Origin: Roseococcus pinisoli
GTDB lineage: Bacteria; Pseudomonadota; Alphaproteobacteria; Acetobacterales; Acetobacteraceae
Length of the DNA: 64,000 nt
Direction of reading: 5' to 3'
NCBI RefSeq assembly: GCF_018413645.1
Contig: NZ_JAHCDA010000001.1
Coordinates: forward strand, 1,550,001-1,614,000
The notes under the pieces were generated by a model. The model did no database searches. It saw nothing but the letters and a program-made list of their open reading frames with translations, and was not told the DNA's origin. Positions 7,784-18,094 of this stretch are shown piece by piece; the first letter of the stretch is position 1; every line of letters starts with the position of its first letter. A program made the translations under genes and the position numbers.

Positions 7784-8788
7784 ATGACGAAGCTGGCCCA
7801 ACTTGGCGATGTGAGCCCGACCTCGGCGATCAATGTGCCCGATATCACCGTCAATGCCCGCGAGGTCTTCGGCGTGGACATCGACATGCAGGTCCCGGCC
7901 TTCTCGGTCCGGACCGAGCACGTGCCCGAGGTCGACCCCTCCTACCGCTTCGACAGGGAGACGACGCTCGCGATCCTCGCGGGCTTCGCCTTCAACCGTC
8001 GCTGCATGATCCAGGGCTACCACGGCACCGGTAAGTCCACGCATATCGAGCAGGTGGCGGCGCGCCTCAACTGGCCCTGCATCCGCGTGAACCTGGACAG
8101 CCACATCAGCCGTATCGACCTGATCGGCAAGGACGCCATCGTCCTGAAGGACGGCAAGCAGATCACGGAATTCCGTGAAGGCATCCTGCCCTGGGCCCTC
8201 CAGCATCCCTGCGCGCTCGTGTTCGACGAGTACGACGCCGGCCGCCCGGACGTGATGTTCGTGATCCAGCGCGTGCTCGAGGTCGAGGGCAAGCTGACGC
8301 TGCTCGATCAGAACCGCGTGATCCGCCCGAACCCCTACTTCCGCCTCTTCGCCACGGCGAACACGGTGGGCCTGGGCGACACGACCGGCCTCTATCACGG
8401 CACGCAGCAGATCAACCAGGGTCAGATGGACCGCTGGAACATCGTCGCGACGCTGAACTACCTGCCGCATGCGCAGGAGACGGAGATCGTGCTGGCGAAG
8501 CTCGGCGCGACCAACGATCCGAAGCTGAAGAAGCAGGTGGAGGCCATGGTGGCCCTCGCCGACCTGACGCGCGCGGGCTTCATCGCCGGCGACATCTCGA
8601 CCGTCATGTCCCCGCGTACCGTCATCACCTGGGCGGACAACACCCGCATCTTCGGTGATGTCGGCTTCGCCTTCCGCCTGACCTTCCTGAACAAGTGCGA
8701 CGAGGCCGAGCGCTCGACGGTGGCTGAGTACTACCAGCGCTGCTTTAACGCCGAGATCCAGACGGGCCTGTACAAGAAGGCGAGCTAG
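7784..8788 (+). CDS. cobS: Cobaltochelatase subunit CobS
   Basis: AAA+ ATPase subunit of the aerobic cobaltochelatase (CobN-CobS-CobT), which inserts Co2+ into hydrogenobyrinic acid a,c-diamide in cobalamin synthesis. The 334-residue product has Walker [10 protein letters not shown] (residues 78-86) and Walker B LVFDEYD (145-151), then a sensor segment [12 protein letters not shown]. The length matches characterised CobS (~330). The ATG at 7784 gives the usual N-terminus; an ATG seven codons earlier is possible. cobT follows after 93 bp; cobN is not in the window. Confidence 0.96.
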   Translation: MTKLAQLGDVSPTSAINVPDITVNAREVFGVDIDMQVPAFSVRTEHVPEVDPSYRFDRETTLAILAGFAFNRRCMIQGYHGTGKSTHIEQVAARLNWPCIRVNLDSHISRIDLIGKDAIVLKDGKQITEFREGILPWALQHPCALVFDEYDAGRPDVMFVIQRVLEVEGKLTLLDQNRVIRPNPYFRLFATANTVGLGDTTGLYHGTQQINQGQMDRWNIVATLNYLPHAQETEIVLAKLGATNDPKLKKQVEAMVALADLTRAGFIAGDISTVMSPRTVITWADNTRIFGDVGFAFRLTFLNKCDEAERSTVAEYYQRCFNAEIQTGLYKKAS

Positions 8789-8801
8789 ACGATCGGTTCG
8801 G

Positions 8802-8823
8802 GGCAGGGCGGCAGCGCCCTGCC
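8802..8823 (+). other. Intercistronic hairpin between cobS and cobT
   Basis: An exact 9-bp inverted repeat (8802-8810 with 8815-8823, loop of 4) lies just after the cobS stop. There is no T-run, so it is more likely an mRNA 3'-end stabiliser or partial attenuator than a full terminator. Confidence 0.4.
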
Positions 8824-8881
8824 TCATTCCGGTGCCTGACGTGGTGCGGCGCCTTCGCCGCCTCGATCGAACGAGCTGAAC

Positions 8882-10750
8882 ATGTCGAAGCAGGACCTCA
8901 CGCGGCAGGAAGAGTTCAAGCGCGCGACTGCCGGCGCCGTCCGCGCCATTGCCCAGCAGACGGAGGTGCAGGTCGCCTTCCAGCCGGGCCCGGCCGGCGT
9001 CTCCGGCAAGCGCGCGCGCCTTCCGCTTCCCACCCGATCCCTCCCGCCCGCCGAGATGGCGAAGCTGCGCGGCGCCGCGGACGCGGTCGCGCTCAAGCTG
9101 CGCCATCATGACGAGGCGGCCCATGCCGCCCGCGCCCCCGCCCGCAAGGAGGCCCGCGAGGTCTTCGACGCGCTCGAGGATGTGCGCGTGCAGACCGTCG
9201 GCAGCCGGCACATGCCCGGCGTCGCCGCCAATCTGCACGCCCGCCTCGTCGAGGAATGTGAGGCCGAGGGTTACGACCGCATGACGCGGAAGGACCAGCT
9301 GCCGATGCACACGGCGCTGGCCCTGATGGCGCGCGAGCGCATCACCGGCCAACCGGTGCCGCCGGCGGCCGCCCGCGTGCTCGAGATGTGGCGCGAGACG
9401 CTGGACGAGAAGGCGGCCGACGCGATGTCGGAGCTCGCCCATACGCCCACCGAGGACCAGGACGCCTATGCGCGCGCGGCCCGCAAGCTGCTGACCGCGC
9501 TGGACCTGGCCGAGGCCGAGGTCGAGAGCGAGGCTGACCAGGACGAGGAAGGCGACGAGGGCGGCGACCAGTCCACCCAGCAGGATCAGTCCAGCCCCGG
9601 CGAGGCCCAGGCCCAGGAGCAGGAGTCCATGCAGGGCGCCGAGCCCGAGGCCATGGAGGGCGAGGCCGCCGACGAGGAGGCCGAGGAGAGTGAGGAAGAG
9701 GGTGCCGCTGCCGAGGGCGACGAGAAGCCCGGTGGACCGCAGGCCCGCAAGGAAGTCCCGCAGACCGACGACAGCTCGCGCTACAAGCCCTTCACGACGC
9801 AGTTCGACGAGGTGGTCGAGGCCGAGGATCTCTGCGATCCGGAGGAGCTGACCCGACTCCGCCAGCAGCTCGACCAGCAACTGCAGCATCTGCAGGGCGT
9901 GGTTTCCAAGCTCGCCAACCGGCTGCAGCGGCGCCTCATGGCGCAGCAGCAGCGCGCCTGGGAGTTCGATCTGGAGGAAGGCCTGCTCGACGTTGCGCGC
10001 CTCGCGCGCGTGGTGGCCAATCCGACGCTGTCGCTCTCCTACAAGCGCGAGCGCGATGCGGATTTCCGCGACACGGTCGTGACCCTGCTGATCGACAATT
10101 CGGGCTCGATGCGCGGCCGGCCGATCACGGTCGCCGCCATGTGCGCCGACATCCTGGCCCGCACGCTGGAGCGCTGCGCGGTGAAGACCGAGATCCTGGG
10201 CTTCACCACCCGCGCCTGGAAGGGTGGCCAGTCGCGCGAGAAGTGGGTGCAGGAGGGCAAGCCGCGCAATCCGGGCCGCCTGAACGACCTGCGCCACATC
10301 GTCTACAAGCCGGCCGATGCGCCCATGCGGCGTTCGCGCCGCGCCATCGGGCTGATGCTGCGCGAGGGTCTCCTGAAGGAGAACATCGACGGCGAAGCGC
10401 TGAACTGGGCCTATCGCCGCCTGCTCTCGCGCTCCGAGCATCGCCGCATCCTGATGGTCATCAGCGACGGCGCGCCGGTCGATGACAGCACGCTGTCGGT
10501 GAATCCGGGCAACTACCTGGAGCGCCACCTGCGCGAGGTCATCAAGGAGATCGAGGGCCGCAACATGGTGGAGCTCATCGCCATCGGCATCGGCCATGAC
10601 GTGACGCGCTACTACCGCCGCGCGGTGACGATCGTGGATGCCGAGGAGCTGGGCGGCACCATGATGAAGAAGCTCGCCGAGCTCTTTGACGAGGACGCCG
10701 CCGAGGCCTGGCATCGCGCGGCGGCCGAACGGGCGCCGCTGGTGGCCTGA
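8882..10750 (+). CDS. cobT: Cobaltochelatase subunit CobT
   Basis: Partner of CobS in the ATP-dependent cobaltochelatase. The 622-residue protein has an N-terminal helical region (1-~200), a strongly acidic Glu/Gln-rich linker (~205-290) and a C-terminal von Willebrand A domain with the metal-adhesion motif DNSGS at 405-409. CobT family members are ~600-650 residues, so it is complete. The acidic linker is typical of CobT and of BchD/ChlD. The gene follows cobS in the same orientation; a perfect hairpin 8 bp after the stop probably ends the transcript. Confidence 0.96.
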   Translation: MSKQDLTRQEEFKRATAGAVRAIAQQTEVQVAFQPGPAGVSGKRARLPLPTRSLPPAEMAKLRGAADAVALKLRHHDEAAHAARAPARKEAREVFDALEDVRVQTVGSRHMPGVAANLHARLVEECEAEGYDRMTRKDQLPMHTALALMARERITGQPVPPAAARVLEMWRETLDEKAADAMSELAHTPTEDQDAYARAARKLLTALDLAEAEVESEADQDEEGDEGGDQSTQQDQSSPGEAQAQEQESMQGAEPEAMEGEAADEEAEESEEEGAAAEGDEKPGGPQARKEVPQTDDSSRYKPFTTQFDEVVEAEDLCDPEELTRLRQQLDQQLQHLQGVVSKLANRLQRRLMAQQQRAWEFDLEEGLLDVARLARVVANPTLSLSYKRERDADFRDTVVTLLIDNSGSMRGRPITVAAMCADILARTLERCAVKTEILGFTTRAWKGGQSREKWVQEGKPRNPGRLNDLRHIVYKPADAPMRRSRRAIGLMLREGLLKENIDGEALNWAYRRLLSRSEHRRILMVISDGAPVDDSTLSVNPGNYLERHLREVIKEIEGRNMVELIAIGIGHDVTRYYRRAVTIVDAEELGGTMMKKLAELFDEDAAEAWHRAAAERAPLVA

Positions 10751-10757
10751 ACCGGTC

Positions 10758-10784
10758 GCGCGAGGGGGCGGTGTCCCCTCGCGC
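10758..10784 (+). terminator. Terminator-like hairpin after cobT
   Basis: A perfect 10-bp GC-rich stem (10758-10767 with 10775-10784, 7-nt loop) starts 8 bp after the cobT stop. There is no U-run; G/C-only hairpins like this are common transcript ends in very GC-rich genomes. Confidence 0.45.
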
Positions 10785-10829
10785 CGCCGTTCCTGGCGGC
10801 TGGCGCCATTTCCTTCGGATGATCCTGGT

Positions 10830-11771
10830 TTGATCCGTCGCCGTCATCTTCTTGCCGGCCTTTCCCTGCTGCCTGCCGGCGCCGCGCGCGCCCGTGTGCC
10901 GACCACGAAGCCGCTGGAGGTTTCCGCGCCCCGCAGCGGCAGGCTGCGCCCGCTGGGCGGGCTTGAGGTCGACACCTCCGCCTGGGGCTTCGGCGGCTTC
11001 TCCGCGCTTCATCTTTCGCCCGAGCTGATGCTGACCTCCGTGAGCGATCGCGGGCGCTGGTGGCGCGCGCCGCTGCGGCTGGAAGGCGGGCGGCTCGCCG
11101 GCCTCGGGGAGGCGAGCTTCGGCCCCTTCCGCGACGGGGCTGGCGCGCCGATCGGGCAGGGGATCAGCGCGGATGCCGAAAGCCTGGCGCGGCTGCCGGA
11201 TGGCGACTGGCTCGTCGGCATGGAGCGTCGGCACCGTATCCTGCGCTACCGCGACCTGGCCGGGCCCTCGCAGCCCTTCGACCTGCCGCCTGGACTCGAG
11301 GCCGCACCCCGGAATGGCGGGCTTGAGGCGCTGACGGTGCTGTCGGACCGGCGCCTTCTCGCCATCGCCGAGGATCTGGATGGCGGGCCGCCGGGCAGCC
11401 GCGCGGCCTGGCTCGGCACCCTGCAGGGGCGGCGGGTCGACTGGCGGCGGACGGCCTATCGGCCGGAGTCGGGGCGGGATCCCACCGATGCCGCGGGCCT
11501 GCCGGAAGGCGGCGCGCTGGTGCTGGAGCGTCGCTTCACGCTCTTCGGCGGCTTTTCCGGCCGGCTCGCCTATGTGCCCGCGGCGGCGCTGGCGGGAAGT
11601 GCCCTGCTGGAGGGCGAGACCTGGATGGACATGCCGCCCGATGCGCCGTCCGAGAACTGGGAGGGTGTGGCCGCCACCCGGCATGAGGGGCGCACCCTGG
11701 TCGCCCTCATCACCGACGACAACCAGAACCCGTTCCAACGGACGCTGCTGCTGCTCTACGCCGTCGTCTGA
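10830..11771 (+). CDS. Secreted esterase-like phytase family protein
   Basis: A 313-residue exported protein. The best start is a TTG giving a short Tat/Sec-type signal (RRRHLLAGLSLLPAGAARA); the nearby ATG at 10819 hits a stop after four codons. The mature part has the phytase-like beta-propeller pattern of the esterase-like family: GGFSALHLSPELMLTSVSDR early, then DAESLARLPDGDWLVGMERR, GGLEALTVLSDRRLLAIAED and SENWEGVAATRHEGRTLVAL near the C-terminus. The substrate is not known for this family. It stands alone between cobT and the rpmB terminator. Confidence 0.8.
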   Translation: MIRRRHLLAGLSLLPAGAARARVPTTKPLEVSAPRSGRLRPLGGLEVDTSAWGFGGFSALHLSPELMLTSVSDRGRWWRAPLRLEGGRLAGLGEASFGPFRDGAGAPIGQGISADAESLARLPDGDWLVGMERRHRILRYRDLAGPSQPFDLPPGLEAAPRNGGLEALTVLSDRRLLAIAEDLDGGPPGSRAAWLGTLQGRRVDWRRTAYRPESGRDPTDAAGLPEGGALVLERRFTLFGGFSGRLAYVPAAALAGSALLEGETWMDMPPDAPSENWEGVAATRHEGRTLVALITDDNQNPFQRTLLLLYAVV

Positions 11772-11793
11772 CCGGCTGGCGCTGCCTCAACGC

Positions 11794-11830
11794 AAAGCGG
11801 GCCCGGTTCGCGAGGAGCCGGGCCCGTTTC
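11794..11830. terminator. Bidirectional terminator between phytase-like gene and rpmB
   Basis: A perfect 9-bp stem CGGGCCCGG / CCGGGCCCG (11798-11806, 11818-11826) is flanked by AAA on the left and TTT on the right. It can serve the plus-strand phytase-like gene and the convergent rpmB. Confidence 0.7.
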
Positions 11831-11863
11831 GGAATAAGGTCGCCGGGCCGAAGCCCGGGGTGA

Positions 11864-12166
11864 TCAGGCGGCCGCGGCCGCCTTCTTGGCCTGGGCGCGC
11901 ACGATGCGGCGCTTCAGGACCAGAGCCTCCGGCGGCAGCTTGCGCGCGGGCGTGGAGAGCAGGAACGAATCCAGCCCGCCATTGTGCTCGATCGTGCGGA
12001 TGCCGTTCGTCGTCAGGCGAAGCTGGATCGACGTCGCGAGCACGTCCGAAAAGAACGAGGTCTCCTGCAGGTTGGGCAGGAAGCGCCGACGCGTCTTGTT
12101 GTTCGCGTGGCTGACGTTGTTGCCGGACTGAACGCCCTTGCCAGTGATGCCGCAGCGGCGAGCCAT
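11864..12166 (-). CDS. rpmB: 50S ribosomal protein L28
   Basis: Large-subunit ribosomal protein of 100 residues. The N-terminus [21 protein letters not shown] and following [13 protein letters not shown] block are typical of alphaproteobacterial L28, which is longer than E. coli's 78-residue form, with an Ala/Lys-rich tail. A clear promoter lies upstream and a bidirectional terminator downstream, so it is a single-gene unit. Confidence 0.97.
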   Translation of the reverse strand: MARRCGITGKGVQSGNNVSHANNKTRRRFLPNLQETSFFSDVLATSIQLRLTTNGIRTIEHNGGLDSFLLSTPARKLPPEALVLKRRIVRAQAKKAAAAA

Positions 12167-12229
12167 GATGATTGATCCTGCACTCAGGTCGCGCGCGGGA
12201 CTCCGCGGCGGATGGAAAATGAAGCGCGG

Positions 12230-12258
12230 CGTATGAGGCAGCCGCGCCGATGAGTCAA
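12230..12258 (-). promoter_or_regulatory. Promoter of rpmB
   Basis: On the minus strand TTGACT (plus 12253-12258), a 17-bp spacer and CATACG (plus 12230-12235) give a good -35 and a fair -10. The inferred start near 12223 leaves a leader of about 57 nt before the rpmB ATG. It lies immediately downstream of the preceding minus-strand small gene. Confidence 0.5.
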
Positions 12259-12263
12259 TCCTG

Positions 12264-12503
12264 TCAGCGCTTGGGAAGGGTCGGGAGCTGCCGCAGCTCG
12301 CCGGCTTCCACGCTGGCCAGGGCCTGGCGCAGCACGCCCGCGATGGCGCGGTCGTCCATGCTGCGCGAGAGCAGGCCCAGCGCGCCGCCCAGCAGGGCCG
12401 AGGCGGCCGAGACGGGGGCGATCTGCTGCTCGAGCATGTATTCGATGGCCTTGTCCACGACAGAGCCGGCGTGGCTCAGATCCTCGGGGGCTTCGTCATC
12501 CAT
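12264..12503 (-). CDS. Small protein of unknown function
   Basis: I do not recognise this 79-residue product. It is acidic at the N-terminus ([13 protein letters not shown]), has an amphipathic helical middle with an Ala/Leu-rich stretch ([18 protein letters not shown]) and ends with a short basic tail. The start is chosen because GGAG sits 7 nt before this ATG; an ATG nine codons upstream is also possible. It follows the Atm1-type ABC transporter gene on the same strand by 81 bp and may belong to its transcript. Confidence 0.6.
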   Translation of the reverse strand: MDDEAPEDLSHAGSVVDKAIEYMLEQQIAPVSAASALLGGALGLLSRSMDDRAIAGVLRQALASVEAGELRQLPTLPKR

Positions 12504-12584
12504 CTTGTATCTCCAGTCTGATCCGGACATGGGCCGGAAACATCCGCGAGGAAAGCCCTCACGGAGCGGCCCCGCCATGCATGA

Positions 12585-14450
<1,866 letters not shown>

Positions 14451-14555
14451 GCGCCACATGTGGCGCGGGGGCCACGGTTTGGGAACCGGCGCCGGTATGC
14501 GGGGCCGGGACAAGGGTCTTCGTGCCCGGCATGCCTGCGTCTGCCCATATAAGGA

Positions 14556-14735
14556 GTGCGAGCCCTGCGAAATCCCCTGGCCGGTCTGCTTCTCCTGGGC
14601 GTGGCCGCGTGCTCCGACTGCAACATGCTCTCCAGCCGGATGCCGACGCATTGCGAGGTGGGGCTGGGCGCGGCCGCGATCCTCACGGCGCCGGTCATGG
14701 TTCCCTACGTCCTGCTGGAAGAAGCTTTGGAGTAA
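14556..14735 (+). CDS. Very small lipoprotein
   Basis: A 59-residue candidate: a short signal (NPLAGLLLLG), lipobox VAAC, then a Cys-containing mature part of about 40 residues with a hydrophobic C-terminal stretch (AAAILTAPVMVPYVLL). The GTG at 14556 overlaps the AAGGAG at 14551-14556; a CTG at 14565, 8 nt after that Shine-Dalgarno, is an equally good start and gives a cleaner signal peptide. It sits alone between the divergent Atm1-type gene and the Nudix gene. Function unknown. Confidence 0.6.
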   Translation: MRALRNPLAGLLLLGVAACSDCNMLSSRMPTHCEVGLGAAAILTAPVMVPYVLLEEALE

Positions 14736-14784
14736 TCGCCGTGCGGCTATCGCGCCGAATCACGGGCGCGGTACAAGATCGGGC

Positions 14785-15642
14785 ATGAGCCAGCCCCTGT
14801 ATCGCCACATCGACGCCTGCAACAACACGCCCTCGCCGAACCATCTGCTTCCCTTCCGCTTCGGCGCGGAACAGGTGGGCTGGGTCTCCTCCGATCTGGC
14901 GCGGGCGCTGACCTTCTTTCCGCGGGACTTCCATTTCGATGCCCGGGGCGTGTCCATGGCCAGCCGCCTGCGCACGCCCGGCATGCGCAGCGATGCCCTG
15001 GCGGCCACGGGGCGGGAACTGGCGAAGCAGGGCTTCGGCCGGGTCCGCGGCGAGCTCTTCGACATCCGCGCTGAGGCGGAGGGGGCCGTGCTCGGCACGC
15101 TGGATCGCGGGGCGATCCCGCTCTTCGGCGTGATCGGGCAGGGGGTGCACCTGAACGGGCTGGTGCGGCGCGCCGATGGGCTGCACGTCTGGGTCGGCAT
15201 TCGGGCGAAGGACAAGGCCGTGGCGCCCGGGCAGCTGGACAATCTGGTGGCCGGCGGCATCCCGGCCGGCCTGACGCCCCAGGAAACGCTGCTGAAGGAG
15301 GCGGGCGAGGAAGCCTCCCTGCCGCCGGAACTGGCGGTGACGGCCAGGCGGGTGGGCCGCCTCTCCTATATCCTGACGAATAACGAGGGGCTGCGGCGCG
15401 ACGTGCTGCACGTCTTCGACCTGGAGCTGCCGGAAAGCTTCATCCCGACCCCGAATGACGATGAGGTGGAGCGCTTCGAGCTCTGGCCCGTCGCGCGTCT
15501 GCTGGAGGTGGTGCGGGAGACGGAGGACGTGAAGTTCAACGTCAACCTCGTGCTGATCGACCTGTTCCTCCGCGAAGGGCTGGTCGATCCGGCGAGCGCC
15601 GAGGGGCAGGCGCTGCGGGCGGGGCTGGACCAGGGGCCCTAG
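14785..15642 (+). CDS. Nudix hydrolase with N-terminal DUF4743
   Basis: A 285-residue two-domain protein: an N-terminal DUF4743-like region (residues ~1-110, with HLLPFRFGAEQVGWV) and a Nudix domain from ~115. The Nudix box is recognisable in GGIPAGLTPQETLLKEAGEE, with the EE pair that binds metal; the usual Arg before Glu is replaced by Lys. Proteins of this layout resemble the Nudix half of eukaryotic thiamine-pyrophosphokinase-related enzymes, some of which hydrolyse oxidised thiamine diphosphate; here that is inference. The ATG choice matches the family N-terminus. Confidence 0.85.
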   Translation: MSQPLYRHIDACNNTPSPNHLLPFRFGAEQVGWVSSDLARALTFFPRDFHFDARGVSMASRLRTPGMRSDALAATGRELAKQGFGRVRGELFDIRAEAEGAVLGTLDRGAIPLFGVIGQGVHLNGLVRRADGLHVWVGIRAKDKAVAPGQLDNLVAGGIPAGLTPQETLLKEAGEEASLPPELAVTARRVGRLSYILTNNEGLRRDVLHVFDLELPESFIPTPNDDEVERFELWPVARLLEVVRETEDVKFNVNLVLIDLFLREGLVDPASAEGQALRAGLDQGP

Positions 15643-15665
15643 GGCACACCCCGCCCCCGGCCTGC

Positions 15666-16451
15666 TCAATCCGCGAAGTCCGGCTGCTCCTTCATGAGCT
15701 GCCGCTTAATGCTCTCCAGGTGCAGGAAGGCGCTCTCGCGGTCGCCCTCGCGCATCTGCGTGTAGGTGGCCTTCGCGATCTCCTCCGTCACGGGCTTCAG
15801 CGGCCGTCCGGTCGTCATCGCCAGGCGCTGCACCTCGGCGGCGCGCTCCAGGTAGTAGAGGTCGTCCCAGGCCTCGGCGATGCTGGGGCCGACCACCATG
15901 ACGCCGTGGTTCTTCATGAAGACGATGTCCGCATCGCCCAGCGAATCCGCGATGCGGTCGCCTTCGCGCTCGTCCAGGGCGAGGCCGTTGTAATCCTCGT
16001 CCACCAGGGTGCGGCCGTAGAACTTCAGGGCCGTCTGGCCGGCCCAGACCAGCGGCGGCCCCTCCAGCATGGCGAGCGCCGTCGCGTTGGGCATATGCGT
16101 GTGGAAGGCCGCCTTGGCGCGCGCATGCTTCATGTGCAGCCGGGCATGGATGTAGAAGGCCGTCGCCTCCGGCACGCCGTTGCCGGCCACGACCCGCCCC
16201 TGGAAGTCGCAGATCACGAGGTTCGAGGCCGTGACCTCGGAGAAGGCGTAGCCGTAGGGGTTCACCAGCATCAGGTCGTCATGCCCGGGCACGACGAAGC
16301 TGAAGTGATTGCAGATGCCCTCCTGCAGGCCGAGCTTCGCGGCCATGCGGAAGCAGGCGGCGAGATCGATTCGCGCCTGGCGGATGGCCGGCGTGTCGAG
16401 CTGCGAGTTGCGGAGAAGGGCGGGGGCGGCGGTGTCGAGGGCGTGGGCCAT
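15666..16451 (-). CDS. Class II aldolase/adducin family protein
   Basis: A 261-residue metal-dependent aldolase-like protein (FucA/AraD/adducin fold). Landmarks are EGICNHFSFVVPG near residue 45, LMLVNPYGYAFSEVTASNLV, the zinc-binding pair in FHTHMPNATALAM and the third His in MKNHGVMVVG. Members act as fuculose- or ribulose-phosphate aldolases or epimerases, or on other hydroxy-acids; the substrate cannot be read here. The gene is divergent from a TRAP transporter operon (ATGs ~120 bp apart), suggesting it metabolises the transported compound. GGAGGA nearly touches the ATG. Confidence 0.9.
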   Translation of the reverse strand: MAHALDTAAPALLRNSQLDTPAIRQARIDLAACFRMAAKLGLQEGICNHFSFVVPGHDDLMLVNPYGYAFSEVTASNLVICDFQGRVVAGNGVPEATAFYIHARLHMKHARAKAAFHTHMPNATALAMLEGPPLVWAGQTALKFYGRTLVDEDYNGLALDEREGDRIADSLGDADIVFMKNHGVMVVGPSIAEAWDDLYYLERAAEVQRLAMTTGRPLKPVTEEIAKATYTQMREGDRESAFLHLESIKRQLMKEQPDFAD

Positions 16452-16511
16452 TCCTCCAGCATGCAGGCGGGCGCGGCTTTCGGGCAAGGCCGCGGCCCGT
16501 CCCCCTCGGGT

Positions 16512-16540
16512 TTGACGAGCCGGCGCCGCCCCTCTAGGTG
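16512..16540 (+). promoter_or_regulatory. Putative promoter of the TRAP operon
   Basis: TTGACG (16512-16517), a 17-bp spacer and TAGGTG (16535-16540) lie 34 bp before the TRAP binding-protein ATG. The -35 is good and the -10 weak, as is common in alphaproteobacteria. Confidence 0.4.
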
Positions 16541-16573
16541 CGGCGGCCAGAACGCTTACCGGGAGAATCACCT

Positions 16574-17575
16574 ATGCACAGCACGCATCGCCGGGCGCTG
16601 CTCGCCGGCGCCGGCTTCGCCATCATCGGCCGCGGCCTGGGCTCCGCGCAGGCGCAGGGCCGCACGGTCATCCGCGTGGGCTGGCCCACGGGCGACGGCG
16701 CCCAGGACCCCTATGCGATCGGGGCCCGCGCCTTCAAGGAGGAAGCCGAGAAGCTCTCCAACAACCGGATCGAGGTCCAGCTCTTCCCGAACCGCGCCCT
16801 CGGCGACGAGCGCCCGATGCTGGACGGCCTGCGCCTCGGCACGGTCGACATGGCGGTGATCACCAATGCCGTGATCGCGCAGATCGAGCCCGCCTTCCAG
16901 ATCAACGACATGCCCTTCCTCTTCACGGACGAGGCCGCCGCCCAGCGCGCGCTCGACGGCGAGATGGGGGCGAGCCTGGCCCAGCGCCTCGAGCGCCGGG
17001 GCGTGGTCAGCCTCGGCTACATGGAGGGCGGCTTCCGCCAGATGGTGAACAACGTCCGCCCGATCGCGCGGCCGGCGGATGTTCGCGGCGTGAAGTTCCG
17101 CGTGCTGCAGAGCCCGATCTACGTGGGCATGTACACCGCCCTCGGCGGCACCGCGGTCCCCATGGCATGGGGCGAGACCTTCACCGCCGTGCAGCAGGGA
17201 ACCATCGACGGCCTGGAGATCCCGCTCGCCGTCATCGACGCCAACCGGTACGACGAGGTCACGAAGTATCTTTCGCTGACCAACCACATCTACTCGATGA
17301 TCGGCCTGCTCATGGGCAAGCGGAACCTCGACCGTCTTCCGGCGGATCTGCGGGATGTGGTGCGGGCGGCTGCCACGGCGGCGACCGCGAAGCAGCGCAC
17401 GGCCTCGATCACCAATGCGCGCCAGATCACGGAAGGCCTCCGCGGCAAGGGCATGCAGGTGAATGCGGTGACCGACCCGGCCGAGTTCCGCCAGGCCGTG
17501 CTGCCCATGTACGAATCCTTCCGCGGCGCCATCGGCGCGGAGATCGTGCAGCAGGCCCTGGCGGCGTCGCGCTGA
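16574..17575 (+). CDS. TRAP transporter substrate-binding protein (DctP family)
   Basis: Periplasmic ligand-binding protein of 333 residues with a Tat-like signal (HRRALLAGAGFAIIG, cleavage near AQAQG). DctP family features follow: FPNRALGDERPMLDGLRLGT early, the conserved Arg in the VRGVKFRV segment (TRAP SBPs bind ligand carboxylates with such an Arg), and GETFTAVQQGTIDGLE. The ligand is therefore probably a carboxylate or sugar acid. It is first in an operon with the small and large permeases. GGGAG lies 7 nt before the ATG. Confidence 0.94.
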   Translation: MHSTHRRALLAGAGFAIIGRGLGSAQAQGRTVIRVGWPTGDGAQDPYAIGARAFKEEAEKLSNNRIEVQLFPNRALGDERPMLDGLRLGTVDMAVITNAVIAQIEPAFQINDMPFLFTDEAAAQRALDGEMGASLAQRLERRGVVSLGYMEGGFRQMVNNVRPIARPADVRGVKFRVLQSPIYVGMYTALGGTAVPMAWGETFTAVQQGTIDGLEIPLAVIDANRYDEVTKYLSLTNHIYSMIGLLMGKRNLDRLPADLRDVVRAAATAATAKQRTASITNARQITEGLRGKGMQVNAVTDPAEFRQAVLPMYESFRGAIGAEIVQQALAASR

Positions 17576-17602
17576 TGCGGGCCGCGGGGGGCGCCCGATA
17601 GG

Positions 17603-18094
17603 ATGCGCGCGATCGGGGCCGGCTTGGCCGGATTGGCCGCGCTGCTGCGCTGGAGCCTGGTCCTGGCAGCGGCCGTCATGCTGTCGCTGATCTTCCTGCA
17701 GGTCGTGATGCGCTACGTCTTCGCGCTGGTGCCGCCCTGGACCGAGGAGGTGGCGCTGCTCGCCTTCTCCTGGGCGACGATGGGCGGGCTGGCGCTGGGC
17801 GTGCGGGAAGGTTTCCACGTGCGCCTGACCATCCTGAGCGACCGCTTCCCGCCTCGCTTCGCGGCGATCTGGGAAGTGGGCGTGAACGTCGTGACCGCGG
17901 CGCTCGGCGCCTTCCTGGCCTGGTCGGGGATGCGCTTCCTTGAATTCACGGAAGGCAGCACCTCGGCCGCCATGGAATATCCGATCGAGATTCTGAACGG
18001 CATGGCCCCGATCGCTGGCATGCTGGTCTGCCTCTTCGCGCTGGGGCGGGTCATCCTGCCTGCGCCCGCTCCGGTGGAGATGGCCGAGGCATGA
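17603..18094 (+). CDS. TRAP transporter small permease (DctQ family)
   Basis: A 163-residue inner-membrane protein with four predicted membrane segments and the DctQ signature RYVFALVPPWTEEVALLAFSW near residue 35, followed by VREGFHVRLTIL. DctQ subunits pair with DctM to make the secondary transporter. Its stop overlaps the start of the large permease gene (ATGA), so the two are translationally coupled. Confidence 0.93.
   Translation: MRAIGAGLAGLAALLRWSLVLAAAVMLSLIFLQVVMRYVFALVPPWTEEVALLAFSWATMGGLALGVREGFHVRLTILSDRFPPRFAAIWEVGVNVVTAALGAFLAWSGMRFLEFTEGSTSAAMEYPIEILNGMAPIAGMLVCLFALGRVILPAPAPVEMAEA

Noticed and set aside
7742-10714. A 990-codon open frame antisense to cobS and cobT
   Set aside because: It lies entirely opposite two well-identified genes, has no recognisable domain, and its His/Leu/Arg-rich composition is the usual mirror of GC-rich codon use.
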